The notes under the pieces are model-generated. The model ran no database searches and was not told the origin of the DNA. It saw only the letters and a program-made list of their open reading frames with translations. Source: Phycisphaeraceae bacterium D3-23 (GTDB lineage Bacteria > Planctomycetota > Phycisphaerae > Phycisphaerales > Phycisphaeraceae). From it: DNA of 64,000 nucleotides. Below are positions 17,190 to 28,123 of this stretch, one piece after another (within the stretch, counting starts at the first letter, position 1; the number at the start of each line of letters is the position of its first letter). A program made the translations under genes and the position numbers. The DNA is taken from assembly GCA_039555135.1 (NCBI GenBank), contig CP114179.1:434001-498000 (forward strand). Direction: 5' to 3'.

Positions 17190-18131
17190 ATGCCCGACGT
17201 CACTGTCATCATCCTGACCTACAACGAGCAGCTGCACCTGCGGCGGGCGATCGAGAGTGTGCGCGCGTTTGCGGCGCATGTCCTCGTGGTCGACAGCTTC
17301 TCGACCGACGACACGGCGGCGATCGCGGCAGCGTGCGGAGCGACGTTGGTGGCGCACCCGTTCGTAAACCAGGCAGCGCAGTTCAACTGGGCGCTGGACC
17401 ATTGCGGGGTCGAGACGGCGTGGGTGCTGCGGCTGGATGCGGACGAGTGGGTGACGCCCGAGTTGGCAGACGAAATCGCTGACCGGCTCGATGATCTTCC
17501 GGGGGATGTTTCGGCGGTACGGTGCCCGAGGCGGATGCATTTCATGGGCCGGTGGATGCGTTTTGGCGGGGTCGGGCAGCGGCGCATGCTCCGGCTGTTC
17601 CGCACGGGGCGTGGCCGATGTGAGCCCAGATGGATGGACGAGCATATCGTGATGGACGGCGGCCGGTGCGTCGATTTCTCGGGCGCGTTTGTAGATGAAA
17701 ATCTGAACTCGCTGACTTGGTGGACTGACAAGCACAACCGCTACGCATCGCGCGAGGCGCTCGAGCGCCTGCTCGCGCAGCGCCCTGGCGGTGGGGATAC
17801 GGAAACGAATCGTTCCCTGGCCGGGCAGGCCCGGCGGGTGCGCTGGGTCAAGAAGCATCTGTACTATCGCTCGCCGCCGATCCTACGGGCGCTGGTGCTT
17901 TATGTTGTGCGGTATGTGTTTTTGTTTGGTTTTCTAGACGGTAAGCCGGGGCTGATTTTCCATTTTCTGCAGGGTTGTTGGTACCGTGCGTTGGTGGATG
18001 CGAAGGTGTTTTCGGTACAACGGTCGATTAATCGCGGGGGCTTGTCCTTCGAGGAGGCGGTACAGTCTCATTTGCAGATCGATTTAGCGGCTGTAGAGGA
18101 TACGGGCGGCTCTGATGAAATGGATGGGTAG
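17190..18131 (+). CDS. GT2 family glycosyltransferase
   Basis: 313 residues from ATG 17190. The GT-A signatures are present: VTVIILTYNEQ at the N-terminus, DSFSTDDT near residue 33, and the metal-binding RLDADEW near residue 80. The C-terminal third holds a hydrophobic segment (LRALVLYVVRYVFLFGFLDG) typical of WaaE/KdtX-like members, which are lipopolysaccharide core or capsule transferases. An upstream extension into the preceding gene is open but not coding-like. It ends 5 bases before the acetyltransferase-glycosyltransferase fusion. Confidence 0.88.
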   Translation: MPDVTVIILTYNEQLHLRRAIESVRAFAAHVLVVDSFSTDDTAAIAAACGATLVAHPFVNQAAQFNWALDHCGVETAWVLRLDADEWVTPELADEIADRLDDLPGDVSAVRCPRRMHFMGRWMRFGGVGQRRMLRLFRTGRGRCEPRWMDEHIVMDGGRCVDFSGAFVDENLNSLTWWTDKHNRYASREALERLLAQRPGGGDTETNRSLAGQARRVRWVKKHLYYRSPPILRALVLYVVRYVFLFGFLDGKPGLIFHFLQGCWYRALVDAKVFSVQRSINRGGLSFEEAVQSHLQIDLAAVEDTGGSDEMDG

Positions 18132-18136
18132 GAAGC

Positions 18137-19942
18137 ATGGAGAAACGTCTATTCCAGAAGCTGAACACGACGAGCCGGTACCCGTACCTGCTCAGCGAGT
18201 ATGTGTCGCGGGTTCTGTGGGTGGTCGTGTCCAAGACGGTCTACCGGCTGGCGCTGCCGCGGTCGACGCGTTGGCGGCGTTTCTGGCTCGTGCTGTTCGG
18301 CGCAGAGATCCACCCGACTTGCAATATCCGTCCCGGCGTCAAGATCGTGCATCCGTGGCTGCTTACGATGGGCGAATACAGCTGCCTGGGTGACAACGTC
18401 AATGTCTACAACCTCGGCACGGTAACGATCGGGGCACACACGGTCGTGTCGCAGGACACGCACCTGTGCGCGGGGACGCACGACTATACCCGGCCGAGCC
18501 TGCCGCTCAAACGCTTGCCGATCATGGTAGGGAGCGGGGTGTGGGTGTGTGCCGAGGCGTTCATCGGGCCCGGCGTCAAGGTCGGGGATAACGCGTTGGT
18601 CGCGGCGCGTGCGGTCGTATTTGAGGATGTGCCCGAGGGGATGATTGTTGCGGGCAACCCGGCCCAGGCGCTAAAACCAAGGCCCGAGCCCGTGGCGGCC
18701 GAGCAGCAGGGCATCCCGACGCATCGGGCGACGCGTGTGCTGCACACGACCGCGTCGATCTCGAGACGGGCGGGCGGGGTGTCGTGGTACCTGTGGGAGC
18801 TTGCGTCGCAGCACGCGGCCAACGGTATCGACATCGCGGTGTCGGGGATGACCGACCAATACACGGTCGAGGACGCCAAGGCCTACTCGGACAGGCTGCA
18901 TATCATCACGCGCAAGCCGACGCTCCCGATCCAGGCGGGCTACAGCCACGGCCTGAACATGCGTCTCAGCGCGCTGGCTCACAACTACGACCTCATCCAC
19001 GTCCACGGGCTGCGGACACTGCTCAACATGCACGCCCGCCGACTCAGCAAGCACTACGACCGGCCGCTCATCATCTCGCCTCATGGCCAGCTCTACCCGC
19101 AGGTGCTTGCGCAGAATCAGATGCGAAAGGCCGCGATGGCGAAGCTGTTTGTGGATGCGAACCTGGACGCGGCGAGTTGTATCCACACGACGTCGATGGC
19201 CGAGGCCGAGCACGTCAGGGCCTACGGCTTGACGGTGCCGATCGCGGTGGTGCCGATCGGCGTGAACCTCGACACGTTCGACTGTGACGCCGAAGCGGCC
19301 AGGCCACGGGTGCAGGCAAAGTACCCCTGCCCTGGCAAACAACATCGCGTGCTCTTCCTGAGCTTGCTACACGCGAAGAAAGGCTTGTCCCGGCTCGCGC
19401 AGGTGTGGAGTGTGCTCGCTGAGCAGCACCCGGACTGGCAGCTGATGATCGCCGGGCCCGATGCGGGGTACGAGGCACAGGCCCGCGCGGACTTTGAAAG
19501 ATCGGGTCGGTCCGACTCGGTGACCTGGACCGGCCCGGTTTACGGGCAGGAGAAGGCCGACTTGCTGACGGGCTGTGATTTGCTCGTGCTGCCTTCGGAC
19601 TGGGAGAATTTTGGGATCGTTGTGATCGAGGCGCTCGCTGCGGGGACGCCTGTGATCGCGACGAAGGGCGCGCCGTGGGAGCAGCTCCCCGAACGTCACT
19701 GTGGGTGGTGGGTGGATGCGGAGGTCGAGCCGATCCGGCGGGCGATGGCGGAGGCGATGTCGCTGGGCGACGAGGATCGCCGCGCGATGGGACAGCGCGG
19801 CCGAGCGCTGGTGGAAGAGCAATACACCTGGGACCGCTGCGCCGATCAGATGCTCGAGCTCTACAAGGCCGCGATCACGAAAGGCCCCTGGCCCGACTTT
19901 GTGCAGACAGACCAAGCATCGTGTAGCGGTCGCGACGCCTGA
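18137..19942 (+). CDS. WcaF-like acetyltransferase fused to GT4 glycosyltransferase
   Basis: A 601-residue fusion. Residues 1-180 are a left-handed beta-helix acyltransferase of the WcaF/putative colanic acid acetyltransferase type: hexapeptide-like repeats, HLCAGTHDY (catalytic His region) and a closing VAGNPAQALK. Residues ~195-590 are a complete GT4 glycosyltransferase: ASISRRAGGVSWYLWELA at its start, LFLSLLHAKKGLSRL, and DWENFGIVVIEALAAGTPV with EX7E near residue 488. The two activities are usually encoded separately, so here O-acetylation and glycosylation may act on one intermediate. No frameshift or internal stop is seen. The linker (180-195) is short and contains Pro/Glu. It is the last gene of the polysaccharide locus. 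Confidence 0.87.
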   Translation: MEKRLFQKLNTTSRYPYLLSEYVSRVLWVVVSKTVYRLALPRSTRWRRFWLVLFGAEIHPTCNIRPGVKIVHPWLLTMGEYSCLGDNVNVYNLGTVTIGAHTVVSQDTHLCAGTHDYTRPSLPLKRLPIMVGSGVWVCAEAFIGPGVKVGDNALVAARAVVFEDVPEGMIVAGNPAQALKPRPEPVAAEQQGIPTHRATRVLHTTASISRRAGGVSWYLWELASQHAANGIDIAVSGMTDQYTVEDAKAYSDRLHIITRKPTLPIQAGYSHGLNMRLSALAHNYDLIHVHGLRTLLNMHARRLSKHYDRPLIISPHGQLYPQVLAQNQMRKAAMAKLFVDANLDAASCIHTTSMAEAEHVRAYGLTVPIAVVPIGVNLDTFDCDAEAARPRVQAKYPCPGKQHRVLFLSLLHAKKGLSRLAQVWSVLAEQHPDWQLMIAGPDAGYEAQARADFERSGRSDSVTWTGPVYGQEKADLLTGCDLLVLPSDWENFGIVVIEALAAGTPVIATKGAPWEQLPERHCGWWVDAEVEPIRRAMAEAMSLGDEDRRAMGQRGRALVEEQYTWDRCADQMLELYKAAITKGPWPDFVQTDQASCSGRDA

Positions 19943-20244
19943 TCCACACCTGCCCGGGGCTCAGGTACGGTGTTGGAGTGGACATGGATGCGGGGGTGCG
20001 CCGGACCGGAGTTCTGGTTGCTGACTGCTGAACTCTGACGGCTGGTGCAATACGTGCAAGGGTTGCAGGACTGTAAAACGGTTGGAGTTGAGGTGTAATC
20101 GTTGGGGCCGGACGGGGTCCGTGTGAGAGATGCCTTAGGGATGTCCGTAAGTGGCAATATGGGATACTCTGACGGCGTTAAGGTTGGGGGAAGCGCGGGT
20201 GTTAGCGGGCCGACGTATTGTGTTTGTTAAAAGTGATGGTACTC
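19943..20244. other. Intergenic region with small inverted repeats
   Basis: About 300 bases without a credible gene. ACCTG/CAGGT (19948-19966) with inner G/C pairing just after the fusion stop could be a terminator lacking a T-run, and CGGAC/GTCCG (about 20112-20124) is a second small hairpin. The stretch is less GC-rich than the genes beside it. It must contain the promoter of the efflux operon, but no convincing -35/-10 pair was found. Confidence 0.4.
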
Positions 20245-21524
20245 ATGCGGATCTTGCGGCGTGCGTTGATGGTCGGGGTCGGGTTGTTGCTGGCGCTCGC
20301 GCTGGTGTCGGGGGTGTTGTGGCGGGTCTGGGGGGAGTTGACGGCGGAATCGAGTGGGCCGGACCGTTCGGCGCAGCGTGCGGTGCCGGTAGAGACCGCA
20401 GCGGTTGAGCGGGGGTCGATCGATCTGGAGCGCGTTTTCAGCGGGACGCTGGTGTCCGCGTCGGAAGTTGTTGTGGCACCGAAGGTCGGTGGCCGGGTGT
20501 TATCCGTCGCGGCAGATCTGGCGGACGCGGTTTCGCCGGGCGCGCGGTGTTGGTGGTGCTGGATAGTGACGAGTTTGAGCAGGCGGTGACGCAAGCGGAG
20601 GCAGAGCTTGCCGTAGCCCAGGCGAACGAGTCGGCTGCGCGGTACGCACTGGAGATCGCGGACCGTGAGATGCAGCGGCAGACGACGCTGCTGGAGCAGG
20701 GGGTGGCGTCGGACACGCAGTTTGATCAGGTGAAGGCGGACCAGCTCGCGGCGACGGCGGCGGTGGCGGTGGCTCAAGCGCAGGTCCGACGTGCGGACGC
20801 GGCGGTGCAGAACGCGCTGACCCGGCGGGACTACACACAAGTGCGGGCATACTGGGAGCAAACGGTCGCGGCGACGGCAGACGACGCGGCGGAAGTCCCG
20901 GATGTTCCCAGGGGCAGAAGGTTTGTGTCGCGGCGGATGGTGGAGGAAGGCGACACGGTGACGGCCAATACACCGCTGCTAACGATTGTGCAGCTCGATC
21001 CGATCAAGGCGGTGCTGTACGTGAGTGAGCGGGATTACGCGCAGCTGCATGCGGGGCAGGAAGTGTCGATGCGAGCCGATGCGTACCCGGGTCGGGAGTT
21101 TGTGGGCGCCGTGACGCGGGTGTCGCCGGTGTTTGAGAGCAACTCGCGTCAGGCTCGGGTGGAGCTTTCGGTGCCCAATCAAGACCTGCTGCTCAAGCCG
21201 GGGATGTTCATCCGTGCGACGGCGGTTTTGGGTCGTGCGGAGGATGCGTTGATCGTGCCTGAGATCGCAGTGGTGATGCGTGATGACCGGCCGGTGGTGT
21301 TTGTGGTCGATGCGGCTGGGGGGTCGGTCCGGCTGGTGCCGGTCGAGCTGGGGATCGCGAATGGCGGCCGGGTGCAGGTCTCGGGCAAGGGGCTTGGCGG
21401 GCGCGTCGTGACGCTGGGACAGCAACTGCTGGATGAGGGCACGGCGGTGATCGTGAAGGATGACGAGTCGGGTGCGGATGACAGTGACGAAGTTTCGGGG
21501 GCGGGGCCGGGGGCAGGCCGATGA
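20245..21524 (+). pseudogene. RND efflux periplasmic adaptor (HlyD/MFP family), frameshifted
   Basis: Two overlapping frames encode the two halves of one membrane-fusion adaptor. The first (ATG 20245) has a membrane anchor and the start of the lipoyl-like domain (VVAPKVGGRVLSV...DAVSPGA) and then runs out of frame, stopping at 20589. The second frame carries LVVLDSDEFEQAVTQAEAEL, the alpha-hairpin, the beta-barrel and C-terminal domain to 21524. The switch lies in GGGCGCGCGGTG at about 20540-20550: removing two bases (one GC unit) or adding one restores a single frame of about 425 residues. Either the gene is broken, or this is a sequencing or slippage error. Its stop overlaps the permease start (ATGA), so the operon architecture is intact. 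Confidence 0.82.
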
Positions 21525-24500
21525 ACCTCCCCGGTTTTAGTGTGCAGCGGCCGGTGCTGACGCTGATGGTGACACTGATCGTGGTGTTGCTTGGCGCGGT
21601 GGCGCTGGGTCGTTTGCCGATTAACTTGTTGCCGGATGTGGAGGTGCCTCGGCTGACGATCCGCACCGGGTACGAGGGCGCAAGCCCGGAGGTGATGGAG
21701 ACGCTGGTCACGCAGATCGTCGAGGAGATTGTTGCGACGGTGCCTGGCGTGGAGGAGATGACCTCGACCAGTTCCGAGGGCAACAGCAACGTGCGCGTGA
21801 CGTTCGGGCCGGGCACGGATATTGACACCGCGGCGATCGATGTGCAGGCGCGACTTGAGGACGAGCTCAACGAATTCCCGGATGACATCCAGCGGCCGCG
21901 CGTCAGTAAATTCGACATCGCGAGCTACCCGGTCGTGATCCTGGGGATCTCGAGCGAGCTTGACCCGGTGGAGCTGACGGAGCTGATCGAGGACCAGATC
22001 CGGCACCGGTTCAGCCGGATCCCCGGTGTGGCGCAGGTCGACCCTTGGGGCGGGTACAACCGTGAGGTACGCATCGAGCTGGACCCGCAGCGGGTGACGG
22101 CGTTGGGGCTCCCGCTCAATGAGCTGCTCGACACGATCCGCGACTCGAACCTGGATGTGCCGACAGGGACGATCGAGCAGGGCGACTACGAGGTGACGTT
22201 GCGTGCCCCGGCCGAGTACGAGGACCTGGACACCCTGCGGAGCCAGGTGGTGGCGACGCGCGACGGCGTGCCGGTCACACTCGGGCAGGTCGCGACCGTG
22301 AGCGATACCTACGAGGAGCTGACACGCATCATCCGGGTCAACGGCGAGCGGGGTCTGCGCATGGCGATCCGCAAGGAGTCCGAAGCGAACACCGTCGAGG
22401 TCTCTTCGGCAGTCATGGCGGAGATCGAGGCGATCAACAAGGACTTCCCCCAGCTCACCGTTGTCGCGGTCAGCAACCAGGGCAACTTCATCGAGCGGTC
22501 GATCGCCAACGTCGCGCGGTCGGTGCTGTACGGCGGGGCGCTGGCGGTCATCGTGCTGCTGGTTTTCCTACGCAACCTGAGGAGCACGCTGGTCATCGCG
22601 ATCGCGATCCCGATCTCGATCCTCGCGACGCTGGGCGTGGCGTATGTCGCGGGGCTGAGCATCAATCTCATGACGCTGGGCGGGCTGGCGCTGGGCGTGG
22701 GGATGATGGTCGACAGCTCGATCGTCGTGCTGGAGAACATCTACCGGCGGCGCAACGAGGAAGGCGAACAGCCCGCAATCGCGTCGGTGCGCGGCGCGGT
22801 CGAGGTCGGCGGCGCAATCATCGCGAGTACGGTGACGACGCTGGTGATCTTCCTGCCGCTGATCTTCGTGCGTGGCGTGACGGGGATGCTGTTCAAGGAG
22901 TTTGCCTACGTCGTGGCGATCGCGCTGGTGTGTTCGCTGGTGGTCGCGCTCACGATGGTGCCGATGCTGTCGTCGCGGCTGCTCAAGCCCGACACGGCCG
23001 CGGCGCCAAAGCCCCGGCGCGGGGGCCCGCTTCGCTTGGCGGGTGGGCTGGCGGAGTCGTTCTTTACCGGGCTTGAAAACACGTACCACGGCATGCTGGC
23101 GTTCGCGCTGCGCTTCCGCGTCCTCACGCTCGCCGCGGCCGTGCTGATCCTCGGCGCGTCGCTGCTGCTCACCCCGCTCATCGGCTCGGAGTTCCTCCCC
23201 GCGAGCGATGAGGGCGAACTCACCGTCACCGGCGAGATGGAGATCGGCACCCGGCTTGGCCTGGTCGACCGCCAGACCCGGAAGATCGAATCGGCCGTCG
23301 ACGCCTCCGTCCCCGAAGCCCTGGGCGTCGTCGTCAGCGTCGGGTCCTCGGGCTGGCGGCCCGACTCGGGGGCACGCGGCTCGGTCAACCTCACGCTATC
23401 GCCCGCGAATGAACGCGACCGGTCCAACAAGGAGGTCGCCGAAGACCTTCGGGCGCAACTCGAAGGCACGATCCCAGGCATGACGATCCGTGCCCGCGCG
23501 GCCGAGGGGCAGAACGTGCTCGAGCGCATCCTGCCGGACGGCGGCGGGCTGACGGTGGAAATCCGTGGCTACGAGATGGAGGTCCTCGACGCGCTGACCG
23601 AGGAGGTGGTTGTGCGGCTGGAGGGCACCCCGGGTATCGCGGACATCGACCCGGGCCGGCGCAGCGGCGTGCCCCAGGAGCAGATCCGCATCGACCGTGC
23701 CAAAGCCGCCGACCTCGGGCTGACGGTCCGGCAGGTGGCCGAGGCGCTGGAGATCGCGGTGTCCGGCCGGCTGGCGGGCGAGTACCGCGCTCAGGGCCAC
23801 AGCTACCCGATCCGTGTCCAGCTCGCCGGTGCCAAGCAACTCCCCATCGACGACATCCTCAACCTCACCCTCCGTACGCCCGACGGCGAAGACGTCGCGC
23901 TGCGCAACGTACTGACCACCGAGCGCGGCACAGGCCCCGTCCTGATCGATCGTAAGGAACGCCAGCGCACCCTGACCATCGCGCTCGAGGTTGACGGCCG
24001 AGACCTCGGCTCCGTCGCGCAGGAGATCGAGCAGCGCCTTGACGAGGTCCCCCGCCCCGTCGGGTACGACCTCACCGTCGCGGGCAGCTACAAGGAACAG
24101 AAAGACGCGTTCAACGAGCTGCTCCTGAGCATCACGCTCGCGCTCGTACTGGTCTATATGGTCCTCGCCAGCCAGTATGAGTCGCTGCGCGACCCGCTGG
24201 TCGTCATGCTCTCGGTGCCCATGGCGGCGATCGGCGTCCTGGTCACACTCTTCCTGACCCACACTACGCTGAACGTGCAGAGCTACATCGGCTGCATCAT
24301 GCTCGGCGGGATCGTCGTCAACAACGCTATCCTTCTCGTCGATCAGGCCGGACACCTGCGCACCATCGACGGTATGGCCCCGCGCGACGCCGTCACCGAG
24401 GCCGGGCGACGACGCCTGCGACCGATCCTGATGACCTCGGCCACGACGATGCTCGGACTGCTCCCGCTCGCGCTGGGCATCGGCGAAGGCGCAGACGCTC

Positions 24501-24619
24501 AGGCCCCGCTCGCCCGCGCCGTCATCGGCGGGCTCCTCGCCTCCACACTCATCACCCTCATCGTCGTCCCCATCGCCTACACCCTCGTCCACCCCCACCG
24601 CCCCACCGCGACAACATGA
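21521..24619 (+). CDS. RND efflux permease (AcrB/HAE1-like)
   Basis: 1032 residues, the usual length of a hydrophobe/amphiphile efflux RND pump. Features: [16 protein letters not shown] at the N-terminal helix; two large periplasmic loops; [18 protein letters not shown] in TM4, where the second Asp of the classical proton-relay pair is Ser; and a C-terminal helix block with [18 protein letters not shown]. It would form a trimer driving proton-coupled export together with the adaptor upstream and the TolC-like protein downstream; both junctions are ATGA overlaps. Drug or lipid substrates cannot be predicted. If the adaptor is truly broken, the pump may be non-functional. Confidence 0.93.
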   Translation: MNLPGFSVQRPVLTLMVTLIVVLLGAVALGRLPINLLPDVEVPRLTIRTGYEGASPEVMETLVTQIVEEIVATVPGVEEMTSTSSEGNSNVRVTFGPGTDIDTAAIDVQARLEDELNEFPDDIQRPRVSKFDIASYPVVILGISSELDPVELTELIEDQIRHRFSRIPGVAQVDPWGGYNREVRIELDPQRVTALGLPLNELLDTIRDSNLDVPTGTIEQGDYEVTLRAPAEYEDLDTLRSQVVATRDGVPVTLGQVATVSDTYEELTRIIRVNGERGLRMAIRKESEANTVEVSSAVMAEIEAINKDFPQLTVVAVSNQGNFIERSIANVARSVLYGGALAVIVLLVFLRNLRSTLVIAIAIPISILATLGVAYVAGLSINLMTLGGLALGVGMMVDSSIVVLENIYRRRNEEGEQPAIASVRGAVEVGGAIIASTVTTLVIFLPLIFVRGVTGMLFKEFAYVVAIALVCSLVVALTMVPMLSSRLLKPDTAAAPKPRRGGPLRLAGGLAESFFTGLENTYHGMLAFALRFRVLTLAAAVLILGASLLLTPLIGSEFLPASDEGELTVTGEMEIGTRLGLVDRQTRKIESAVDASVPEALGVVVSVGSSGWRPDSGARGSVNLTLSPANERDRSNKEVAEDLRAQLEGTIPGMTIRARAAEGQNVLERILPDGGGLTVEIRGYEMEVLDALTEEVVVRLEGTPGIADIDPGRRSGVPQEQIRIDRAKAADLGLTVRQVAEALEIAVSGRLAGEYRAQGHSYPIRVQLAGAKQLPIDDILNLTLRTPDGEDVALRNVLTTERGTGPVLIDRKERQRTLTIALEVDGRDLGSVAQEIEQRLDEVPRPVGYDLTVAGSYKEQKDAFNELLLSITLALVLVYMVLASQYESLRDPLVVMLSVPMAAIGVLVTLFLTHTTLNVQSYIGCIMLGGIVVNNAILLVDQAGHLRTIDGMAPRDAVTEAGRRRLRPILMTSATTMLGLLPLALGIGEGADAQAPLARAVIGGLLASTLITLIVVPIAYTLVHPHRPTATT

Positions 24620-26235
24620 GCCCGACCCGTTACGCCTCCTACCTCACCGTGCCCGGCCTTGTCGCGTGCGCCGCCCTGCTTGCCGGCTGCCTGTCGCCCG
24701 AAGCGCACTCGGTGTTCCAGCCCGACTGGGAACGCCAGCTCCGCGCTGCGCACGACGCGCGCCCCGACCTGCCCCCGGCCCCCACACCACGCACCGCAGA
24801 CCCCGCCGACTGGATCGCGGTCAAGCTCGACGCCCAAGGCCCGCTGGAGCTATCCATCGAAGAGGCCGTCGTCATGGCGATGCGTCACAACCGCGACCTC
24901 CAAGTGCAGCAGCTCACCCCCGTCATCACCGGGACGTTTGAGCAGATCGAACGCGGCGTGTTCGACCCCGAGCTCTTCGCCGAGCTGACATACGGCGAAT
25001 CGACCGCCAGCGAGATCGACCGCGGCACCGGGCAGCAGTTCTCAGTCGACGACAGCGAGTCGCAGGCGATCGTCGGCGTACGCCAGCAGCTTCCCTCGGG
25101 CACCGATGTCGAGCTTTCCATCGGCCAAAACCGCGACACTTCAAACCGCGCGCCCGAGCAGCAGGACGCCCGGCTCGGCCTGACAGTGACCCAGCAACTC
25201 CTCCGCGGCGCGGGCCCGGCCGTGAACCTCGCACGCCTTGAGCAGGCGAAACTCGATACCGCCGCATCGATGTACGTCCTCCGCGGCTTCGCCGAGGCGC
25301 TGCTGGCCCAGGTCGAGACGACCTACTGGCAGCACGTGCTCGCCGCCGAACGCATCACGATCTTCGAACGCTCGCGCGACATCGCGCTGACACAGCTCGA
25401 TGTCGTCGAGAAGCGTGTCGCTGTCGGCGCATTAGCCCGGACCGAGCTCGCCGCACCCCGCGCCGAAGTCGCCCGCCGGGAGCAGGCACTCATCGACGCA
25501 CGCAGCGACCTCGAGGCCCAGCGCCTCCGACTCCTCCGGCTGATCGACGCGACACCCGACGATGGACTCCCGCGTGAAGTCCGCGTCAGCACCCGGCCTC
25601 AAATCGAGCCCGAGCCACTCAACGACCTACGCGAACACCTCCGGCTGGCGCGGGGCTCGCGCAACGACCTGGCCGAGGCACGCCTCCGACTCGAACAGGA
25701 CCGCCTCGAAACCATCGTCACCCGCAACGGCGTCCTGCCCCGGCTCGAGGTCTTCGCCGCGCTGGGCAAGACCGGCTATGCCGACACGTTTGGCAACTCG
25801 TTCAGCGAGCTCGACGGCGAGACCTACGACCTCGCCGCCGGCGTCCGACTCAGCCACCTCCTGGGCAACGACGCCGCCGAGGCCCGTAACCAGGCCGCCT
25901 ACGCCTCACGCCGACAATCCGCCGCCGCGATCGAAAACCTCGAACAGCTCGTCGACCTCGACGTCCGCCTCGCCGCCAACGAGCTCGAGCGCGCCCGCCA
26001 GCAGATCACCGCCTCCGCAACGACCCGCTCGCTTCAGGAAGAGACCGTCCGGGCCGAGCAGGAACGCTTCGAGGTCGGCGCGAGCACGACGCTGCTCGTC
26101 GCCCAGGCCCAGCGCGACCTGCTCGAAGCCCAGATCGCCGAGGTCGAGGCCATCGTCGCCTACCGATTGGCGCTCATCGACCTCTATCTCGCCGAGGGCT
26201 CGCTGCTGGATCGCCGCGGATTCGTCATCGATTAG
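24616..26235 (+). CDS. TolC-family outer membrane efflux lipoprotein
   Basis: 539 residues. The signal peptide ends in the lipobox LLAGC (Cys about residue 27), so the mature protein is probably lipidated, as in OprM-type channels. Two OEP repeats follow, rich in long amphipathic helices: one around residues 190-290 ([21 protein letters not shown]) and one around 440-520 ([25 protein letters not shown]), the second being the typical TolC-type motif region. It provides the outer-membrane duct of the RND system. Start ATG overlaps the permease stop. Confidence 0.9.
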   Translation: MSPTRYASYLTVPGLVACAALLAGCLSPEAHSVFQPDWERQLRAAHDARPDLPPAPTPRTADPADWIAVKLDAQGPLELSIEEAVVMAMRHNRDLQVQQLTPVITGTFEQIERGVFDPELFAELTYGESTASEIDRGTGQQFSVDDSESQAIVGVRQQLPSGTDVELSIGQNRDTSNRAPEQQDARLGLTVTQQLLRGAGPAVNLARLEQAKLDTAASMYVLRGFAEALLAQVETTYWQHVLAAERITIFERSRDIALTQLDVVEKRVAVGALARTELAAPRAEVARREQALIDARSDLEAQRLRLLRLIDATPDDGLPREVRVSTRPQIEPEPLNDLREHLRLARGSRNDLAEARLRLEQDRLETIVTRNGVLPRLEVFAALGKTGYADTFGNSFSELDGETYDLAAGVRLSHLLGNDAAEARNQAAYASRRQSAAAIENLEQLVDLDVRLAANELERARQQITASATTRSLQEETVRAEQERFEVGASTTLLVAQAQRDLLEAQIAEVEAIVAYRLALIDLYLAEGSLLDRRGFVID

Positions 26236-26782
26236 TCCCGCTGTGTCGAACATTTCACGCTTTGAAAACCCACCCCGAGTCGGGCCACACCGCTTCCCCT
26301 AGTACCACGTCGCGGCCTGCCGCTTGTCCTGTGTGGTCTGCATCGCCCGGGCCGTGGACACGTCCTACAAGAAGTGGTCAACGAGGTCACTGTCGTCATG
26401 GCTGTTCACCACCCGCCGCTTTTGCTCGGTAAGCACAGAGGTCTCGGCGACCGTCAGTAGTACTCGTGAATGTACGGTTGGTGCCGCGGTGGTCGAGCGC
26501 CGCGATGAGTGACGTGGTTTCCAGTGACCGTGGGGCATGTGCTTGACCAGACTTTGGCCGATGGGCACACAGCGCCGGCATCGCCTCAGTAGAGTGCAAT
26601 GGCAAATGCCAGACATGTTCGCGCCGCCATGAACTTTCTGAGCCAACTCTGGTCCCAAGACAGGTTCCAAGTCAGGGCAACACCACAGGCGACGACATCC
26701 TATCCGTCTAGTGAATAGCTATGTAAACCAGCGGCTCGGCGATTCCCTCACTCTTCGCATCGATGGCGACATCCTGGCGTCG
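26236..26782. other. Low-coding interval with decayed insertion sequence
   Basis: About 550 bases of lower GC content and no intact gene between the convergent TolC-like and beta-propeller genes. It holds the IS630-like remnant described separately (26365-26670). The remaining flanks contain no terminal inverted repeat or target duplication that I could identify. Confidence 0.6.
26365..26670 (-). pseudogene. IS630-family transposase remnant, frameshifted
   Basis: On the minus strand one frame reads PIGQSLVKHMPHGHWK and, after loss of one A, the next frame continues TTSLIAALDHRG. Read together this matches the well-conserved segment of IS630-type DDE transposases of the form RGERLV..PHGHWKTTTFIAALRHDG. 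The upstream NMSGICHC...RRCRRCVPIG is also compatible with the ETxxxTNMxRxRGRxPxG segment, but decayed. Both ends of the transposase are missing, so this is an old fragment at the left side of the beta-propeller/MarR block. It is short and relies on motif memory rather than alignment. Confidence 0.6.
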
Positions 26783-28060
26783 CTACTCCGCGATGCAGAT
26801 CATCCGATCACCCGTACGGATATAGAGCGCGTTGCCCGCAGCGGCGACGGAGGCGCGGGCGGGGTAGCCGCCGAGGTCGACGTGTGACTTCTGCTCGAAC
26901 TCGTCTCCAGCGGAGAGGATGAACAACTCGCCGTCGGCGGTGATGACGTGGACGTTTCCGCCCGCGACCGTAGGTGTGCAGCGGAAGTAGCCGGAGGTAT
27001 CCAGCCGCTGTTCCCAGACCAATTCGCCGGTGTCGGCATTGAGTTTGTAGATACGTTTCTTGGCGCCGCTGAAGACGAAGAGCCCCCCGTCGTAGTAGAC
27101 CGGGCAGGGCACGTCGGCGTCAACGTCTTCTCTCATCCACATCAGACTTGGTGTGTTGTCCGTGACCTCGATCGCAAACAGATCGTGGCCGCGCGGCGTG
27201 GTGAGGTAGATCAGCCCGTTGAGCCCTTGGGTCGGCCCGGAGATACACCGGTACATGCCGTGGTTTTCGGGGTTAAGCCCCTCGGTGAACCGCCACAGCT
27301 CATCGCCGGTGGCCGGGTCGTGGCCGGTGAGCGCGTCACCGCCGTACACCACGACCTGCGTTTGTCCATCGATGTTGCATGCGATGGGCGTGGTGTACGC
27401 CTCGAGGGATTCGTCACGCGCGTTACTGGGGCGTTCATGGGTGAAGAGTATCTCGCCGCTGTCGGCATCCACACAGATCAGCAACGACGCGGGGTCTCGC
27501 CGCAGAACCTGGATATACAGCTTGCCATCGAGCAGCAGCGGGCTGGAGCCATAGCCCCAGAGGATCTCGATGCTGCCGTAGGCCTCAACGATGTTGACAT
27601 GCCACTGACGCTCGCCGTCATGGTCGTAGGCGATCAAGTCGCCGGTGCCAAAGAGGAAGTACACGTGCTCTTCGTCGGCGACCGGGGAGACCTCGGCGTG
27701 GTTGTTCTCTCGGCTGCGTTGGCGCGACTGCCTGCCCTCGGCGACATCATCAGACCACAGGACTTCGCCGGTCGTCGCGTCCAGGCCCATGGCGAGGATA
27801 CGGTTATTGTCGTTCACTGCGGGGGTAAACACGCGGTCGGCGACGACGATGGGCGTGGCGGCGGAGTCGCCGGGCAGATCCGTGGTCCAGCGGATGTTTT
27901 CCCCGGTGTCGGGATTAAGCGTGCTGGGAGGGGTCGCCTGGGCGGCGGTGCCGGTGCCGTCGGGGCCACGCCACTGCGGCCAGTCGGCGCGGGCGTTGCC
28001 AGCGGTCATACAGCCGAGAACAAGGACGGCAAAAACAAAGGTCCAGGCGGATTGACGCAT
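26783..28060 (-). CDS. Secreted PQQ-like beta-propeller protein (propeller 1)
   Basis: 425 residues from the ATG complementary to 28058-28060, which has AAGGAG six bases upstream; an in-frame ATG at 28087 lacks such a site. A signal peptide (residues 1-27, ending NARA) precedes DWPQWRGPDGTG, the classic opening of planctomycete PQQ-like/BamB-like propellers. Repeats carry the consensus ALDAxTGEVLW, e.g. GLDATTGEVLWSD, DADSGEILF, DPATGDELWRF and LNADTGELVWEQ. The family name does not mean it binds PQQ; no quinoprotein catalytic residues were identified. Likely exported scaffold or ligand-binding protein. Last gene of the leftward set that begins near the MarR regulator. Confidence 0.85.
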   Translation of the reverse strand: MRQSAWTFVFAVLVLGCMTAGNARADWPQWRGPDGTGTAAQATPPSTLNPDTGENIRWTTDLPGDSAATPIVVADRVFTPAVNDNNRILAMGLDATTGEVLWSDDVAEGRQSRQRSRENNHAEVSPVADEEHVYFLFGTGDLIAYDHDGERQWHVNIVEAYGSIEILWGYGSSPLLLDGKLYIQVLRRDPASLLICVDADSGEILFTHERPSNARDESLEAYTTPIACNIDGQTQVVVYGGDALTGHDPATGDELWRFTEGLNPENHGMYRCISGPTQGLNGLIYLTTPRGHDLFAIEVTDNTPSLMWMREDVDADVPCPVYYDGGLFVFSGAKKRIYKLNADTGELVWEQRLDTSGYFRCTPTVAGGNVHVITADGELFILSAGDEFEQKSHVDLGGYPARASVAAAGNALYIRTGDRMICIAE

Positions 28061-28123
28061 CGGGAAACTCCTTGAGAAGGGAGGCATACTAGTACAACAG
28101 ACGCGACCCGGCAGGCCGCATTC

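Noticed and set aside
20530-20560. Programmed ribosomal frameshift in the adaptor gene
   Set aside because: No slippery heptamer or downstream pseudoknot was evident, and adaptors of this family are not known to need one; mutation or sequence error is simpler.
24577-24875. Small minus-strand frames at the permease/TolC junction
   Set aside because: They lie antisense to clear coding sequence and have no ribosome-binding site or recognisable product.
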